DNA from: DSOI01 sp041394885
Lineage (GTDB): Bacteria; Acidobacteriota; Terriglobia; Bryobacterales; Bryobacteraceae
Assembly: GCA_041394885.1 (NCBI GenBank)
Contig: JAWKHI010000035.1
Span: forward strand, 1-64,000
DNA: 64,000 nucleotides
Direction: 5' to 3'
Both the position numbers and the translations under genes were made by a program. Below, one piece after another: positions 16,743 through 25,626 of this stretch. The notes below the pieces were generated by a model that saw nothing but the letters and a program-made list of their open reading frames with translations, made no database searches and was not told the origin of the DNA. Every line of letters begins with the position of its first letter. Within the stretch, counting starts at the first letter, position 1.

Positions 16743-16805
16743 TGATTCATTCTCCCTAACATCAAAATTTTTGCGATCTCTTGCGTGAGACCGCAGCGTG
16801 ATTCA

Positions 16806-16834
16806 TATATAAGGTGATCCGCAGCGAATGTCAA
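16806..16834 (-). promoter_or_regulatory. Sigma-70 promoter of the H1-like gene
   Basis: On the minus strand TTGACA (16834-16829), a 17-bp spacer and TATATA (16811-16806) match the vegetative consensus almost fully. Transcription would start near 16799, giving a leader of about 57 nt before the ATG at 16742. It is the best -35/-10 pair seen in the window and suggests high expression. Confidence 0.8.
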
Positions 16835-16974
16835 GAGAAATTTTTCGAGTACGCCATCGCTTGTCATCCACACGCGCGGATGAACATCGAAAAAACGTAC
16901 ACTGCTAAAATTGTTTTATGCCTCGCGGCCCTTCTACAACGTGTTTTTCGCCGCGTTCATCGCGTGCGCCCCGG

Positions 16975-17370
16975 ATGCGGACCTTGCCCGTTGCCGTTTT
17001 CGCCGCGATCGTTTTTCTCTGCTTTTCCGCCTGCGGATCACGCCGCTCCAAGGTCGTGGTTCCTCGCATCGGATCCTCCCAACGCGGCATCGCCAGTTGG
17101 TATGGACCCGGTTATCATGGACGCCCCACCGCCAGCGGCGAGATCTACGATATGGACCGGTGGACCGCCGCTCATCAACGATTCGCTTTCGGCACCGAGG
17201 TTCGCGTGCAGAACCTCGACAACGGAAAAACAACCAAGGTGCGCATCAACGATCGAGGACCTTTCAAGAAAGGACGCATCATCGATCTTTCCCGCGCCGC
17301 GGCCAAGGATCTTGACATGATCCGGCCCGGTACCGCGCGCGTCCGTCTGGTGATCACCGCCGTGCCCTGA
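16975..17370 (+). CDS. RlpA-like septal/rare lipoprotein (double-psi beta-barrel)
   Basis: Starting at ATG 16975 the product is 131 aa with a lipoprotein-type signal (VFAAIVFLCFSAC). The RlpA double-psi beta-barrel follows: GIASWYGPGYHGRPTASGE, MDRWTAAHQRFAFGTEVRVQ, VRINDRGPFKKGRIIDLS and AAAKDLDMI. RlpA proteins bind or cleave denuded peptidoglycan glycans near the division site. The catalytic Asp of the lytic enzymes corresponds to NDRGPF. There is no SPOR domain, so this is the short form. The frame is also open from ATG 16918, but that would place 19 unlikely residues before the signal peptide. Confidence 0.85.
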   Translation: MRTLPVAVFAAIVFLCFSACGSRRSKVVVPRIGSSQRGIASWYGPGYHGRPTASGEIYDMDRWTAAHQRFAFGTEVRVQNLDNGKTTKVRINDRGPFKKGRIIDLSRAAAKDLDMIRPGTARVRLVITAVP

Positions 17371-17632
17371 GCGAGCTTCATCCGGCCAGCGAGGAAAGCG
17401 TCTTTACCCCCGGGAAGGGGCATCCACAAACTGTCCGAACGCTTTCCACAGGCTTTCCACAGCGTTACCCTGTTCGGGAACAAAGTACTAGAACGTTTCC
17501 CCTACAGGGGTACAGTGTTCCTTCAAGCGACCTACGTCGATACCCCGATCTGGTTCTTGTACTTGGTGCGCGATTAGCGGTAGATTTTGAGAACGGTAGT
17601 CGCACTACACAAATAGAGAGAGGGATCGAACG
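17371..17632. other. Intergenic region with short inverted repeats
   Basis: No coding frame is convincing here. The stretch holds a duplicated CTTTCCACA (17442 and 17453), a small CCCC-N6-GGGG stem, GTTCGGGAAC and CCCCTACAGGGG near 17470-17520, then a purine-rich run before the leader ORF. No clear sigma-54 (-24/-12) or sigma-70 promoter could be assigned. Confidence 0.5.
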
Positions 17633-17719
17633 ATGCGGCTAACCAGGGTTTGCGGTTTTCGTCGTAGTGATAAGCCGTCCGAACCCACTACAGTGGAGGA
17701 AATCAAGACACTCGAATGA
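17633..17719 (+). CDS. Possible 28-aa leader peptide coupled to the sigma-54 activator
   Basis: The ATG at 17633 follows GAGAGAGGGA at good spacing and opens 28 codons. The sequence begins MRLTRVCGFRRSDKPSEPTT. Its TGA (17717-17719) overlaps the ATG of the sigma-54-dependent regulator at 17716. This ATGA coupling plus a good ribosome site makes a translated upstream ORF plausible; the peptide itself has no recognisable domain. It could instead be chance within the 5' leader. Confidence 0.4.
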   Translation: MRLTRVCGFRRSDKPSEPTTVEEIKTLE

Positions 17720-18735
17720 ACGGAGCTACGACTGCAGCACCGCTCATGGTTGGCACTTCTACGCGCACCCAACAGGTTCTACGCAACGTGGAAAAGGTTG
17801 CGCGCGGCCGGTGGCCCGTCCTTATCTTGGGGGAGACGGGAACCGGCAAGGAGGTGGTGGCCAGGAGCGTATATCACGCCTCTCCGGACGGACCTTTCGT
17901 CACCATCGATTGCTCCAGCCTCGTCGGGCCGCTGCTCGAGAGCGAACTGTTCGGCCACGCCAAGGGCGCCTTCACCGGCGCGATTGGCGCGAAGCTGGGC
18001 TTGATCGAGATGGCCAACGGCGGCACCGCGTTCTTCGATGAGGTCGGCGAACTGCCGCTGGACCTTCAAGCCAAGCTGCTGCGTGTGTTGCAGGAGAAGG
18101 AGTTCCGCCCCGTCGGCTCGGTCGGCTCCCGCCGCTCCGATTTCCGCATTATCGCCGCCACCAACCGCGATCTGCTCAAGGAGGTGGATCGAGGCAACTT
18201 CAGGCGGGATCTGTACTACCGCCTCAACGTCGTCACCATCAAGCTGGCTCCGCTCCGGGACCGGAGAGACGACATCCCAGCCTTGGCCGAGCACTTTCTT
18301 GCCCGCTACAGCCGCGGGCACAAGCTTAGCACCGAGGTGATCGACGCCTTCCTCGCCTATGACTGGCCCGGCAACGTACGCGAACTCGAAAACTGCGTGC
18401 AACAGATGGTGGCGATCAACACCGGCCCCCTGCTCCACTCGGCCGACATGCCCACCACGGTGCAGAACTTCGTCCATGCCAGGCGGGGACACGCCCTCGC
18501 GCACGCGGTGGGCGCCATCGCACCGGCGCCATCCAATGGAGCGAACTCCTCTGGACGCATCCCGCCCCAATCGGAAGACGCCAACGCCATACTACCCCTG
18601 CATGAGGTGGAAAAACAGCACATCCAGCGGGCCTTGCGCGCCGCCGGTGGGGACCGCAGCCGTGCTGCCTACATGCTCCAAATCGGACGCACCACTCTCT
18701 ACCGGAAGATCAAGGAATACGATATCGCCGGTTAA
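17716..18735 (+). CDS. Sigma-54-dependent transcriptional activator without a receiver domain
   Basis: This 339-aa protein consists of the AAA+ central domain and a Fis-type HTH only. Walker A is GETGTGKE (39-46), the sigma-54 contact loop is GAFTGA (84-89), Walker B is GGTAFFDEVG (102-111), with arginine finger region FRPVGS and FRRDLYYRLN. The C-terminus (about 295-339) carries EKQHIQRALRAAGGDRSRAA and IGRTTLYRKIKEY. It lacks an N-terminal sensor or response-regulator domain, as in PspF-like activators, so activity must be set by expression or a partner. The GGAGG before the start lies inside the leader ORF. Targets are unknown. Confidence 0.93.
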   Translation: MNGATTAAPLMVGTSTRTQQVLRNVEKVARGRWPVLILGETGTGKEVVARSVYHASPDGPFVTIDCSSLVGPLLESELFGHAKGAFTGAIGAKLGLIEMANGGTAFFDEVGELPLDLQAKLLRVLQEKEFRPVGSVGSRRSDFRIIAATNRDLLKEVDRGNFRRDLYYRLNVVTIKLAPLRDRRDDIPALAEHFLARYSRGHKLSTEVIDAFLAYDWPGNVRELENCVQQMVAINTGPLLHSADMPTTVQNFVHARRGHALAHAVGAIAPAPSNGANSSGRIPPQSEDANAILPLHEVEKQHIQRALRAAGGDRSRAAYMLQIGRTTLYRKIKEYDIAG

Positions 18736-18839
18736 CGCGCCCGGCGCCTCTCCCCCGCCCCTCCCTCGGCCCCCTTCGACGACCTCTTCTTCGATTGAGA
18801 ATCCGCGCCGCCTCGCCGCACTAACCCTGCGAGGACCCG

Positions 18840-19694
18840 GTGAACGAAACCGCCCACCACATACTCGTCGTCGAAAGCGATCTCGAACAGGTGCACCTGC
18901 TGGAGGAAGCCTTTACCGAAAGGGCGGAACTACGGTCGAGCGGCGTGTTCGCTCCCCTGTTTGTCCGCGACTACGCCCTGGACCTCCCCGATGCCACAGC
19001 GGCGCTCCAAGCCGGCCGTTTCGACGCCGTGCTGCTCGACATGCTGACCGTGGACGGCGCCGAGTCCTTTTCGCGGCTCCAGACCTTGTCGCCCGACAGC
19101 CCTTTCGTCGCTCTCGTTCCAATGGCCGAGGAAGCGCTCGGAGTCCGTCTGGTGCGGATGGGCGCTCAGGATTACCTGATCCGCGAGGAGATCGACTGTA
19201 TGCCGCTCGCTCGCGCCCTGCGCGCGGCCATCGAGCGCCATGGCCTGTGGAGGGCCGTGCAGGCCACCGCGCTCACCGACAGTCTTACCGGTCTCTACAA
19301 TCGCCGCGGCTTCCTTGGCGCCCTGCGGCGCGACGGCATGCTCGCCGCCCGCCTGGGGCTTCCATTCACCCTCACGTTTTACGACGGCCGCGGCGTCGAC
19401 GGCCGTAGCTCCGAACCCCAGTCCCGCGACTTGCGTCTACTCCAAGCCGCCGATCTGCTCCGCCGCGGCCTGCCGGAAGACTCCCTCGCCGGCCGCTGGG
19501 ACGAGGACCGGCTCGCCGTCGCCTGCTTCGGCGAGGGACACGGCCGCCCTTTCCCTCTCGCCAGTCTCGGCTTCAACGCCACCACCGTCGACACGCCCTC
19601 GGGAGCCTCCTCCATCGATCAACTCGTCGAAGCCGCCGAGCAACTCCTGTGCCACAATGGGCAGTTTGAGAGTTGCGCTGGACGCCACCCATAG
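18840..19694 (+). CDS. Receiver-like domain plus degenerate GGDEF protein
   Basis: A GTG start with GAGGA 5 nt upstream gives 284 aa. The first 130 residues follow a response-regulator receiver (HILVVESDLE, phospho-acceptor-like D67 in DAVLLDMLT), but the conserved Lys is Arg in QDYLIREE. A diguanylate-cyclase-like domain follows (TDSLTGLYNRRGF, 147-159) whose active-site GGDEF is replaced by RWDEDRL (219-225); the metal-binding acidic residues around 180 also deviate. Catalysis is unlikely; a c-di-GMP- or partner-binding role is possible. Its 3' end overlaps the glycosyltransferase gene by 38 bp. Confidence 0.75.
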   Translation: MNETAHHILVVESDLEQVHLLEEAFTERAELRSSGVFAPLFVRDYALDLPDATAALQAGRFDAVLLDMLTVDGAESFSRLQTLSPDSPFVALVPMAEEALGVRLVRMGAQDYLIREEIDCMPLARALRAAIERHGLWRAVQATALTDSLTGLYNRRGFLGALRRDGMLAARLGLPFTLTFYDGRGVDGRSSEPQSRDLRLLQAADLLRRGLPEDSLAGRWDEDRLAVACFGEGHGRPFPLASLGFNATTVDTPSGASSIDQLVEAAEQLLCHNGQFESCAGRHP

Positions 19695-20703
19695 CCTCGG
19701 CGATCGGCTCACCGGCGTCGGAGTCTATTCCCGCGAGATCCTGCACGGTCTGGCAAGGGACCCGTCTCTCGAAACGGTGTGGTGCTATCGTCCCCATCGC
19801 TTTTTCCGTTCCTTTCGCGACACGCTCGCTCCGCGCGCCCGCCGCCGTCCGCTGTTTCAATCCGGCTTTGGGCTGCCGCGGTGCGACCTTTTTCACGGGC
19901 TGAACCAGCGTCTGCCCCACTCGCTCTCCCACATTCCCGCCGTCGTCACCTTTCACGATTTGTTCGTTCTCACCGGCGAATACTCCACGCCCGAGTTTCG
20001 CGCCCGCTTCGCTGCCCAGGCCCGCGACGCCGCCGCGCGCGCCTTCTGCGTGATCGCCGTCTCCCGGTTCACGGGTGACCAGGTGCGGGACCTTCTCCAC
20101 GTGGAACCCTCCCGCATCCACGTCGTCCATCACGGCGTACGTGCGCCGGCTCCGCCGGCTGCCGCCGTGACCCGCCAGCCGCTGATTCTGTCGGTGGGCG
20201 CGATCCAAAAGCGGAAGAACACTCTGCGGCTGGTGGAAGCCTTCGAGCGGACACGTCCTGGATGGCGGCTGGTGCTCGCCGGATCGTGCGACGGCTTCGA
20301 GGCGCAGCCCGTGCTCGAGCGAATCGCCCGCAGCCCGCGCCGCGCCGACATCGAAATCACGGGATGGGTCGGCGACGCCGTGCTCGACGATCTCTACGCC
20401 AGCGCGAGCGTATTCGCCTTCCCGTCCCTCGACGAAGGGTTCGGCATGCCCGTACTCGACGCGATGTCGCGCGGCGTCGCCGTCGTCACCTCGAACTGCT
20501 CCGCGCTGCCGGAAGTGGCCGGGGACGCGGCCATGCTGGTGGATCCCCTCGACACCGATTCGATCGCCCACGGATTGTCCCTGCTGATGGACGATACCGG
20601 ATGCAGGGAAGACCTGGCGCGCCGAGGCTTGTCGCGCTGCCAGGCCTTCTCCTGGGAAAAGGCCGTGAGCGAAACCAGCGACGTCTATCGCCGGACCATC
20701 TAG
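19657..20703 (+). CDS. Glycosyltransferase family 4 (group 1)
   Basis: The ATG at 19657 gives a 348-aa GT-B enzyme. The N-terminal acceptor half has DATHSLGDRLTGVGVYSREI and LFHGLNQRLP. The donor half has LSVGAIQKRKNTLRLVEAFE, VLAGSCDGFE and the EX7E element FPSLDEGFGMPVLDAMSRG with ALPEVAGDAA. Such enzymes transfer a nucleotide-activated sugar with retention of configuration, usually for exopolysaccharide or cell-envelope glycans at the cytoplasmic face. It is co-encoded with the receiver/GGDEF-like protein and behind a sigma-54 activator, suggesting regulated polysaccharide synthesis (inference). Confidence 0.9.
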   Translation: MGSLRVALDATHSLGDRLTGVGVYSREILHGLARDPSLETVWCYRPHRFFRSFRDTLAPRARRRPLFQSGFGLPRCDLFHGLNQRLPHSLSHIPAVVTFHDLFVLTGEYSTPEFRARFAAQARDAAARAFCVIAVSRFTGDQVRDLLHVEPSRIHVVHHGVRAPAPPAAAVTRQPLILSVGAIQKRKNTLRLVEAFERTRPGWRLVLAGSCDGFEAQPVLERIARSPRRADIEITGWVGDAVLDDLYASASVFAFPSLDEGFGMPVLDAMSRGVAVVTSNCSALPEVAGDAAMLVDPLDTDSIAHGLSLLMDDTGCREDLARRGLSRCQAFSWEKAVSETSDVYRRTI

Positions 20704-20800
20704 CTCCAAAAACTCCTCCCGAAACCTCTCCTCCCGAAACCTCTTCCCAAGCGCGTCCGGTTGTGATAGCTTGGGTGCAATTCCATTTAGGGGTCACTCA

Positions 20801-23800
20801 ATGAGCTTTCGATATGCGTGTCTGCTTTCGACGCTGCTAGCCGCTATGCCGGCGTTGGCTCAATCCACCGGCCAGATCCTCGGCGACGTTGAGGATAGTT
20901 CGGGCGCCGTCATGCCCGCCACCTCGGTCCGCGCGGTGAATACGCGCACGGGTCTTGTCTTCAATACCCAGTCTGACCAGGGTGGACGCTTCCACTTCTC
21001 GCGCCTTCCCGTCGGTGAGTATCGCGTGGAGGCCTCCAAGGAAGGCTTTCGCCAGTTCATTTCGGAATCGTTCCGGCTGGACGCCGATCAGAGCCGTGAA
21101 GTAGCGGTGCGGCTGGAACTGGGCGCCACCTCGGAATCGGTAACCGTAACCGGTGCGGTGGCCCAGGTGGACACCGTCAGCGCCACCATCCGCGAGGTGG
21201 TGGACGAGAAGCGGATCTCCGAGTTACCGCTGAACGGCCGCAACCCGCTCCAGTTGGTGATGCTGGTGCCCGGCGCCGTTTCCGCCCCCGGGGGCGGCAC
21301 GCTCAACCGCAACGACGGTATCGCCGTCAACGGCGGACGCGGCACCTCCACCAACTACATGCTCGATGGCGGCGACAACAACGATCCGCAGCAGAACGTG
21401 GCCGCCGTGGTGCCTAACCCCGACGCGCTCGAGGAATTCAGCGTCCAGACTAACAACTTCAGCGCCGAGTATGGGCGCAATTCCGGCGCGGTAGTGAACG
21501 CGGTCACCAAGTCCGGCACCAATCAACTCCACGGCTCGCTGTGGGAGTTCCTCCGCAACGACACGCTCGACGCCCGCAGCTATTTCGGAATCACCAAAAG
21601 CAAGCTGCGCCGCAATCAGTTCGGCGGCGCGGTGGGCGGGCCGATCATCCGCAACAAGGCGTTCTTTTTCGGGTCCTACGAAGGCGTCCGCCAGCGCACC
21701 GGCACCACGCGATCGAATCTCGTTGTACCCACCGCCGCCGAGCGCCGCGGCGATTTTTCCTCGTCGTCGGTACGCCCCCGCGATCCGCTCACCACCCAGC
21801 CGTTCCCTGGCTCCTTGATCCCGGCCACCCGCTTCGATCCTGCCTCGCTGAAGTTCCTGGATGCCCTCCAGGTTCCCGAAGCCAACGCCTCCGGAAGCCG
21901 CTACGTATTCAATCCGCCGGAATCCACCGATTCCAATCAGGCGCTGGGCCGCGTGGATTACGCCGTCACAGACAGCCAGCGCCTCAGCGGACGCTTCTTC
22001 CGTACCACCGCCCAGGACTTGGCCGTGGCGGGCTTGCCCGTGCTCCAGTCCGAGGTCGCCTTCCGCACCTGGAACGTCACGGGCCAACACACCTGGACTT
22101 TGTCGCCCACCTTCCTGCTCGTCTCGCAGTACACCTGGAACAAGTCTTTGATCGATCGCGGTCCGCTGCCGTTCGGTTCCGATGCCGGTATCGGCTATCG
22201 GGACTTCGGCGTCAACGTCAATCGCGGCGGCGCCGACGCCCTAGGCAAGGTGCTCGTTCCGCACTATCGCGGCCAGGTGAACGGATTCTGGAATTTGAAC
22301 CAGGACAATCTGGTGCTCATTGACCGTCCGACGCATCAGTTTCTCGAAAATGCTACGTGGACACGCGGCGGCCACCTGCTCAAGTTCGGCGGCGAATACC
22401 GTTGGTCCAAGAGCGACCGTGTAACCGCCAACGGCGTCGATCCTCAGTTCAATTTCAATGGCCAGTTCACCGGCAGCTCCTTTGCGGACTTTCTGATCGG
22501 ACGCCCGCTCAACTTCACCCAGGGCTCGGTTCGCATCAATCAGATCCGCGCCCAGACCTTCTCCCTCTACCTGCAAGACGACTGGCGCGTCACCTCACGG
22601 CTCACCCTCAACTTCGGCTTGCGCTACGAACCGCAGTTCCCGTTCTACTCGGCGGCCAACGAACTCACCCTGTTTCGTCCCGGCCAGCAATCCACCGTGT
22701 TCCCGTCCGCGCCGCTAGGCATGGTCTACCAGGATGACGCCGGCGTTCCCCGGGGCGGCACCGGCAGCGACCTCAATAACCTCGCGCCGCGTATCGGCTT
22801 CGCCTGGAGCCCCACCGCCGGCGGCAAGACGAGTATCCGCGGCGCCTACGGTTTCTTTTACGACATACCGCGCTTCCACGAGTTGAGCCACTTCGTAAAC
22901 TCGCCGCCTTATTCCCTGCAGATCACCGTGAATCAGCCGCGCAGCTTCAGCGATCCTTATGCCGGCCAGGTGAATCCGTTCCCCTACGCGCCGCCGGCCA
23001 CCGATGCCGAGCGCGCCGCCTACCGGTTCCTGCGTCCCGTGACGGTGGGCCTCAGCGTCGATCCCTTCTTCGCCGCGCCCTATGTGCAGCAATGGAATTT
23101 CAACATTCAGCGCGAAGTGGCGCCCGGATATGTCCTTACGGCCGGCTACCTCGGCTCCAAAGGCACCCGGCTGCCGATCCGCCGTGAACTCAACCCCGCG
23201 CTCTTCCGGGCCGGCGCTACCGTCGGCAACATCCCCGCGCGGCGTATTTACGGCCCTGAATTCGCGAGTATCATCAGTTACGAGAATGTGATCAATTCCA
23301 CTTACAATGCTCTCCAGTTCACACTGAACAAACGATTCTCCGGAGGCTTCACGTTGCTCGCCAGTTACAACTGGTCGAAATCGATCGACGGCATGTCGAT
23401 CGACGTCGATGGCTTCAACGGGCAAGATACGATGAACCTGCGCGCCGATAAGGCGCTGTCGGACTACGACGTCCGGCACCGGATGGTCGCTTCCTTCTTG
23501 TGGGAAGTTCCCGGTCCCAAGGTGGGCGTGGGCAAGTGGATCCTCGGCGGTTGGCAAACCAACGGTATCTTTATCGCCCAGGCCGGCCGCCCGTTCACGG
23601 TGACTTCCGGACGCGACGTCGCCCTTTCCGGCACCGGGACCCAAAGGCCCAACGTCACCGGTGACCCCCGATTGGATGGCGGCCGCTCCCGCGACGAACT
23701 GATGGCCCGCTATTTCGATCCGTCGGTTTTCGTGCTGCCTAACGCGGGCAGCTACGGCAATGCCGGCCGCAACTTGTTGGTTGGGCCCGGAGACTGGAAT

Positions 23801-23995
23801 CTCGACTTTGCCCTATTCAAGCGATTCCAGATCAAGGAGCGGGCGCAGCTTCAGTTCCGCTGGGAGATGTTCAACGCGTTCAATCACGCCAATCTGAACA
23901 ACCCGCGCAGCAACATCGGCGCCGCACGGCCGGGGCAGATCGATACCACCTCTGGTCCGCGAATCATGCAGATGGGCTTGCGGATGACGTTCTGA
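20801..23995 (+). CDS. Oar-like TonB-dependent receptor with carboxypeptidase-regulatory N-domain
   Basis: This 1064-aa outer-membrane protein starts at ATG 20801 with AGGGG 7 nt upstream. It has a signal peptide (LLSTLLAAMPALAQ), an N-terminal Ig-like carboxypeptidase-regulatory domain (QILGDVEDSSGAVMPATSV, FHFSRLPVGEYRVEASKEGF), then a plug domain (ISELPLNGRNPLQLVMLVPG, YMLDGGDNNDP, VVNAVTKSGTNQLHGSLWEF). A long beta-barrel follows (YNWSKSIDGMSIDVDGFNG, FRWEMFNAFNHANLNNP). This SusC/Oar-type architecture is greatly expanded in Bryobacterales and imports or binds polymers. No SusD partner is present; the convergent sulfatase next door may act on the same sulfated substrate. Confidence 0.93.
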   Translation: MSFRYACLLSTLLAAMPALAQSTGQILGDVEDSSGAVMPATSVRAVNTRTGLVFNTQSDQGGRFHFSRLPVGEYRVEASKEGFRQFISESFRLDADQSREVAVRLELGATSESVTVTGAVAQVDTVSATIREVVDEKRISELPLNGRNPLQLVMLVPGAVSAPGGGTLNRNDGIAVNGGRGTSTNYMLDGGDNNDPQQNVAAVVPNPDALEEFSVQTNNFSAEYGRNSGAVVNAVTKSGTNQLHGSLWEFLRNDTLDARSYFGITKSKLRRNQFGGAVGGPIIRNKAFFFGSYEGVRQRTGTTRSNLVVPTAAERRGDFSSSSVRPRDPLTTQPFPGSLIPATRFDPASLKFLDALQVPEANASGSRYVFNPPESTDSNQALGRVDYAVTDSQRLSGRFFRTTAQDLAVAGLPVLQSEVAFRTWNVTGQHTWTLSPTFLLVSQYTWNKSLIDRGPLPFGSDAGIGYRDFGVNVNRGGADALGKVLVPHYRGQVNGFWNLNQDNLVLIDRPTHQFLENATWTRGGHLLKFGGEYRWSKSDRVTANGVDPQFNFNGQFTGSSFADFLIGRPLNFTQGSVRINQIRAQTFSLYLQDDWRVTSRLTLNFGLRYEPQFPFYSAANELTLFRPGQQSTVFPSAPLGMVYQDDAGVPRGGTGSDLNNLAPRIGFAWSPTAGGKTSIRGAYGFFYDIPRFHELSHFVNSPPYSLQITVNQPRSFSDPYAGQVNPFPYAPPATDAERAAYRFLRPVTVGLSVDPFFAAPYVQQWNFNIQREVAPGYVLTAGYLGSKGTRLPIRRELNPALFRAGATVGNIPARRIYGPEFASIISYENVINSTYNALQFTLNKRFSGGFTLLASYNWSKSIDGMSIDVDGFNGQDTMNLRADKALSDYDVRHRMVASFLWEVPGPKVGVGKWILGGWQTNGIFIAQAGRPFTVTSGRDVALSGTGTQRPNVTGDPRLDGGRSRDELMARYFDPSVFVLPNAGSYGNAGRNLLVGPGDWNLDFALFKRFQIKERAQLQFRWEMFNAFNHANLNNPRSNIGAARPGQIDTTSGPRIMQMGLRMTF

Positions 23996-23999
23996 TGGC

Positions 24000-25484
24000 C
24001 TACGCCGCGGCGTCGGCAGTGTCGCCGTAGTGTTGCCGAAGCCGCTCGAGTTCCGTCTTCAACTCCGCGGTAACCGTACCGGCGCTTGGCTGGCCGTAAA
24101 TGTTATTCAGCTCGTTGGGGTCCGCCGTAAGATCGAATAGTTCCCAGTAGTCGCCTTCCGAGTAGTAATGAATCAGCTTGTGCGTGGCGGTGCGGACACC
24201 CCGGTGCGGGCCGATCCGGTGCGGCGTGAAGTACTGGAAGCTCGGGTCCGCCATCGCCTCCTTGCCCTTCCCGGAAAGGACCCACGAGTTTTCGTAGTAG
24301 GAGTAGTAAATCGATTGCCGCCAGTCGGCCGGGACCGCCCCTTCGATCACCGGACGGAGGCTTCGTCCCTGCATCGTACCCGGCGCGGGGACGCCGGCGT
24401 AGTCGAGAATCGTCGGCGCGATATCGATGTTCATCGCCATCGCTTCCGGCACGTGGCCGCGTTTTCCGCCCGGAGCGCGCACCATCAGCGGTACCCGCAG
24501 CGACGGTTCGTACATGAAGCGCTTGTCGTACCAGCCATGGTCGCCCACGAAGAAGCCGTTGTCGGAAGTGTAGATGATCAGCGTGTCGTCGGTGAGTTTG
24601 CGCTCGTCGAGCAAGCCCAACACGCGGCCCAGGTTCTCGTCCACGGCATTGATCGAGCCGTAGTAGTCATGCACGAACCGTTGGTACACCCATTTCTTTT
24701 TCTCGGCCGGGGAGAGCTTCGGCGGCAGATCTTTATAGTCGCCCGCCACGGAAACGTCGAAGCGCATGTCTTCCGCCTCGCGAGCCACGCGCCGCGTGGC
24801 GTAGTCGTCATTGAACGTCTCCGGGTAGGGGATCTCGGTCCCCTTGAGCAGATCTTTGAGCCGCTCGGGCGGCAGGAACGGACGGTGCGGCGCTTTGTGC
24901 TGATACACCAGGCAGAAGGGTTTTTCCGATTCCTGCTTCAGGAAGTCCAGCGCCAGATCCGTGGTGATGTCGGTGGCGTAGCCCGGGATCTTACGGCGCT
25001 TGCCGTTATCGATGAAGTCGGGGTCGAAATAGAGACCCTGCCCGGGAAGCACGCACCAGGTGTCGAACCCAACCGGATCGTGACTCAGGTGCCATTTGCC
25101 CACCATTCCGGTGCGATACCCGGCCTTCTGCAGGATCTGCGGATAGGTGGGAATGTTCGGATCCATCTTCTCGACCGCGTTCTTCGATTCCGAGTTGCCG
25201 CGGATACCATGCACGTGCGAGTAGGCGCCCGATAACACAGTGGCCCGGCCCGGGGCGCACAGCGAGTTGGTCACGAAGGCATTGGTGAACCGGGCCCCTT
25301 CGCCGGCCAGCCGATCCATGTGCGGCGTCGTCACCAGTTTGTTGCCGTAGCAGCCGAGGTGGGGCACGGCGTGATCGTCGGTCATCACGAACAAGATGTT
25401 GGGGCGCTTACGGGCGGCGCCGGTCCGCACGATGCCGCCGCCAGGGCGAGCGCGATCGTAGAGCCCGCCATGAGTAATGGACAT
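24000..25484 (-). CDS. Sulfatase (formylglycine-dependent, family S1)
   Basis: This 494-aa enzyme has the type I sulfatase core. The metal Asp pair is MTDDHAVPHLGCYGN (D36, D37), the formylglycine precursor is C76 in SLCAPGRATVLSG (C-x-P-x-R), then GKWHLSHDP and YTSDNGFFVGDHGWYDKR. It hydrolyses sulfate esters after Cys is converted by an FGE or anSME protein, not seen here. No signal peptide is visible from ATG 25484 (residues 1-28 are Arg/Gly-rich), which is odd for a polysaccharide sulfatase; the longer start at 25610 does not help. It ends 4 bp from the Oar-like receptor stop. Confidence 0.9.
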   Translation of the reverse strand: MSITHGGLYDRARPGGGIVRTGAARKRPNILFVMTDDHAVPHLGCYGNKLVTTPHMDRLAGEGARFTNAFVTNSLCAPGRATVLSGAYSHVHGIRGNSESKNAVEKMDPNIPTYPQILQKAGYRTGMVGKWHLSHDPVGFDTWCVLPGQGLYFDPDFIDNGKRRKIPGYATDITTDLALDFLKQESEKPFCLVYQHKAPHRPFLPPERLKDLLKGTEIPYPETFNDDYATRRVAREAEDMRFDVSVAGDYKDLPPKLSPAEKKKWVYQRFVHDYYGSINAVDENLGRVLGLLDERKLTDDTLIIYTSDNGFFVGDHGWYDKRFMYEPSLRVPLMVRAPGGKRGHVPEAMAMNIDIAPTILDYAGVPAPGTMQGRSLRPVIEGAVPADWRQSIYYSYYENSWVLSGKGKEAMADPSFQYFTPHRIGPHRGVRTATHKLIHYYSEGDYWELFDLTADPNELNNIYGQPSAGTVTAELKTELERLRQHYGDTADAAA

Positions 25485-25626
25485 ACCGGCTATGGTATCC
25501 GATCCCGTAGGGGAATAAAGACGGAGGCCGAATGGATTTACAGGCTGGAGGCCCGTCCGGACTTGACAACGTCCCGCAAAAGACGCACTTCGGTACAGAT
25601 CCAGCGGCACAGATCAAGCGAATGCC

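Noticed and set aside
16582..16788. Plus-strand Phe/Ala-rich ORF opposite the H1-like gene
   Set aside because: It is the antisense of Lys/Ala codons; the minus strand has promoter, ribosome site and terminator.
17442..17461. Two CTTTCCACA copies resembling DnaA boxes, near a CATCCACA
   Set aside because: Each differs from the consensus, there is no AT-rich unwinding region, and no dnaA or dnaN nearby; too weak for an origin.
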